Origin: a virus
DNA: 21,899 bases
IMG/VR virus record: IMGVR_UViG_3300025309_000189
Span: 1 to 21,899 of that record
Reading direction: 5' to 3' (one strand)
The notes under the pieces are model-generated. The model did no database searches and was not told the DNA's origin. It saw only the letters and a list, made by a program, of their open reading frames with translations. Shown here one piece after another: positions 20,497 through 21,899 of this stretch. Made by a program: the position numbers and the translations under genes. The stretch's first letter is position 1; every line of letters begins with the position of its first letter.

Positions 20497-21630
20497 ATGG
20501 CCGGCACTATGGGACGAAAACCTTCCGTCAATCTCAATCTTCCACCCCGGATGCGCGCGCGTAAAAAGCCGGGCGGCACCTATTACTACTACGACGCCGG
20601 CGGTAAACCGCGCCGCGAGATCCCGCTGGGCAGCGACTACACCACCGCCGTGCGCAAGTGGGCCGCGCTCGAAGGCGATCAGCCCAGCGTGGGCAACCTG
20701 CTGACAGTGAAAGACCTCGCCGACCGCTATACCCGCGAGGTGATGCCGCTCAAGGCGGCGCGCACCATGGACGACAACCTGGTCGAGCTGGGCTGGCTGC
20801 TCAAGTTCTTCGGCAACCCGCCCGCCCCGATCGATTCCATCCAACCCATCCACGTCCGTCAGTACATGGACTGGCGCGTGAGCGAGTCCAGAAAGCGCGT
20901 CGCGGAAGAAAACGCCGTGCGCGCCAGCAAACACAAGCCCATCGTTCAGACCACCGGGAAAGAAGGCCAGGTGCGAGCCAACCGCGAAAAGGCGCTGTTC
21001 TCCCATATGTGGAACAAGGCGCGGGAATGGGGCATCACCGACAAACCCAACCCATGCGCCGGCATCAAGGGATTCACCGAGCCCGGCCGCAATATCTACA
21101 TCGAGGACAACGTGTTCGAGGCCGTCTGGAATGCCGCATGCGTCCCGCTACGCGACGCGCTGGATCTCGCCTACCTCACCGACCAGCGCCCGGAAGACGT
21201 GCGCGAAATGAGCGAGCTGGATATCAGGAACGGCGAGCTGCACGTTCTGCAAGGCAAGACCACCGAAAAGCTGCGCATCGAGATCACCGGCAAGCTGGAC
21301 GACCTGATCAAGAGCATCAAAGCCCGCAAGGAAGGCTACAAGATACACACCCTCGCCCTGCTCTGCACCGAAACCGGCCGCCCGCTCACCTACAACGGCT
21401 ATCGCGCCCGCTTCGACAAGGCACGGAAACAGGCCGCGAAGGAACACCCCGATCTAGCCGACGCTATCCGCGCCTTCCAGTTCCGCGATCTGCGCGCCAA
21501 GGCCGGCACCGACAAGGCCGACGCAGAAGGCATGGAATCCGCCCAGAAGCTGCTCGGACACAAGAACATCACCATGACCCAGCACTACGTCCGTAAACGC
21601 CTGGGCGAGCGCGTCAAGCCGACGAAATAA
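20497..21630 (+). CDS. int: Tyrosine-family phage integrase
   Basis: 377 aa, ATG 20497 after GGAGG. It catalyses integration and excision at the attachment site. The N-terminus (GTYYYYDAGGKPRREIPLGS) is a DUF3596-like arm-binding domain; the core-binding region spans about 65-175. Catalytic residues: Arg231 (TDQRPEDV), a Lys in the beta-hairpin (about 254-258), Arg330 in place of the usual His plus Arg333 (FRDLRAK), His355 (LLGHKNITM) and Tyr364 (QHYV). It reads toward tRNA-Leu, which lies about 120 nt past its stop, so the prophage right end is close by. Confidence 0.95.
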   Translation: MAGTMGRKPSVNLNLPPRMRARKKPGGTYYYYDAGGKPRREIPLGSDYTTAVRKWAALEGDQPSVGNLLTVKDLADRYTREVMPLKAARTMDDNLVELGWLLKFFGNPPAPIDSIQPIHVRQYMDWRVSESRKRVAEENAVRASKHKPIVQTTGKEGQVRANREKALFSHMWNKAREWGITDKPNPCAGIKGFTEPGRNIYIEDNVFEAVWNAACVPLRDALDLAYLTDQRPEDVREMSELDIRNGELHVLQGKTTEKLRIEITGKLDDLIKSIKARKEGYKIHTLALLCTETGRPLTYNGYRARFDKARKQAAKEHPDLADAIRAFQFRDLRAKAGTDKADAEGMESAQKLLGHKNITMTQHYVRKRLGERVKPTK

Positions 21631-21669
21631 CGCTGACGGCGCGGGCGTTTTAGCTGGGGTAAAAACTGG

Positions 21670-21703
21670 AATTGCGGACTGGAACAAGAATTGCGGACTG
21701 GAA
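21670..21703. repeat. Direct repeat AATTGCGGACTGGAA x2, candidate integrase arm sites
   Basis: Two exact 15-bp copies (21670-21684 and 21689-21703), 19 bp apart, lie between int and the tRNA. The place and spacing suit integrase arm-type binding sites at the attachment region. Confidence 0.55.
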
Positions 21704-21751
21704 ATGCCAGATTTCCGAAACAGACAGAAACGCTGGAAGCCTTTATTCTAT

Positions 21752-21841
21752 TGGTGCCCGGGACCGGAATTGAACCGGTACGCCGCGTTAGCAGCGACGG
21801 ATTTTAAGTCCGTTGTGTCTACCAATTTCACCACCCGGGCA
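21752..21841 (-). tRNA. tRNA-Leu(UAA), phage attachment gene
   Basis: A complete class II tRNA on the minus strand. The 7-bp acceptor pairs 21835-21841 with 21755-21761, and CCA is encoded (21754-21752). The anticodon stem ACGGA/TCCGT surrounds the loop CTTAAAA, with anticodon UAA at 21806-21804. A long variable arm (CGCTGCTAACGCGGCG region) and T-loop TTCAATT are present. Its 3' end faces the integrase gene, so integration was probably within the 3' part, leaving the tRNA intact. Confidence 0.93.
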
Positions 21842-21847
21842 GGTATC

Positions 21848-21899
21848 TGGAGGCGAGAGCAGGAATCAAACCGGCATCAACGGATCGGCAATCCACAAA
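21848..21899 (-). tRNA. Partial Cys-type tRNA with unusual GCC anticodon loop
   Basis: Only the 3' part is in the window. The acceptor 3' strand TCTCGCC, U73 and encoded CCA resemble proteobacterial tRNA-Cys, and tRNA-Cys is expected next to Leu-UAA. But the anticodon loop reads TTGCCGA (anticodon GCC, Gly) instead of TTGCAAA, the T-loop is TTTGATT (C56 changed to T), and the stems carry wobble or mismatch pairs. It may be a degenerate copy or a noncanonical tRNA. Confidence 0.55.

Noticed and set aside
1-21899. Reverse transcriptase or template repeat inside the window
   Set aside because: No frame shows a YxDD motif with RT-like surroundings, and the VR 3' flank occurs only at its three target positions.

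Overview
This window is the integrase-proximal half of a lambda-like (siphovirus-type) prophage inserted at the 3' end of a tRNA-Leu(UAA) gene. The host is a GC-rich proteobacterium, most likely a betaproteobacterium. The tRNA order read on the minus strand (a Cys-type tRNA, then Leu-UAA) matches the Gly-Cys-Leu tRNA cluster known in proteobacteria, and the phage proteins (CII/CP76 regulator, YdaS-like Cro, Rha, DUF4224 plus integrase) are of proteobacterial prophage type. The species assignment is inference.

Layout. Positions 1-6948 lie on the minus strand and run away from the lysogeny switch: CII-like regulator, a small Cys-rich protein, a VapE-type replication protein, a large inverted-repeat structure (3834-4054), a GpZ-like tail protein, terminase small and large subunits, a Mor-like HTH protein, and the start of a TraR/DksA-type zinc-finger gene cut by the window edge. 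Positions 7171-8064 hold two tandem ~447-bp cassettes with conserved borders, each carrying a different small plus-strand gene. The switch itself is at 8055-8690: a Cro/YdaS-like gene and a short CI-like repressor, divergent, both apparently leaderless, with palindromic operators between them. Positions 8750-10725 are a moron-like block: a secreted protein, a zinc-ribbon/membrane/TerB-like protein, a BamE-like lipoprotein and two small genes. It ends at a strong terminator, followed by a strong promoter at 10793-10822.

From 10865 to 21630 everything is on the plus strand: a tightly overlapped array of tiny genes, an HNH protein, three tandem C-type-lectin/DUF1566-like genes (13908-15432), another HNH gene, a Rha regulator behind a structured leader, a large ParB-family protein, an ASCH-like protein, a DUF4224 protein and the tyrosine integrase. 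The tRNA-Leu attachment gene and a partial, unusual Cys-type tRNA close the window.

The most striking content is the gene trio at 13908-15432. Their C-terminal 40 codons are nearly identical except at 11 codons. At all 11 the third base is fixed (C or T) while the first two bases vary freely. This is the fingerprint of adenine-directed mutagenesis of AAC/AAT template codons by a diversity-generating retroelement (DGR). No reverse transcriptase or template repeat is present here, so the set would have to be diversified in trans or from outside the window. The second notable object is a ~220-bp dyad built from eleven copies of the 9-mer GGTATGGAA (both orientations) immediately downstream of vapE, a candidate replication origin or regulatory structure.
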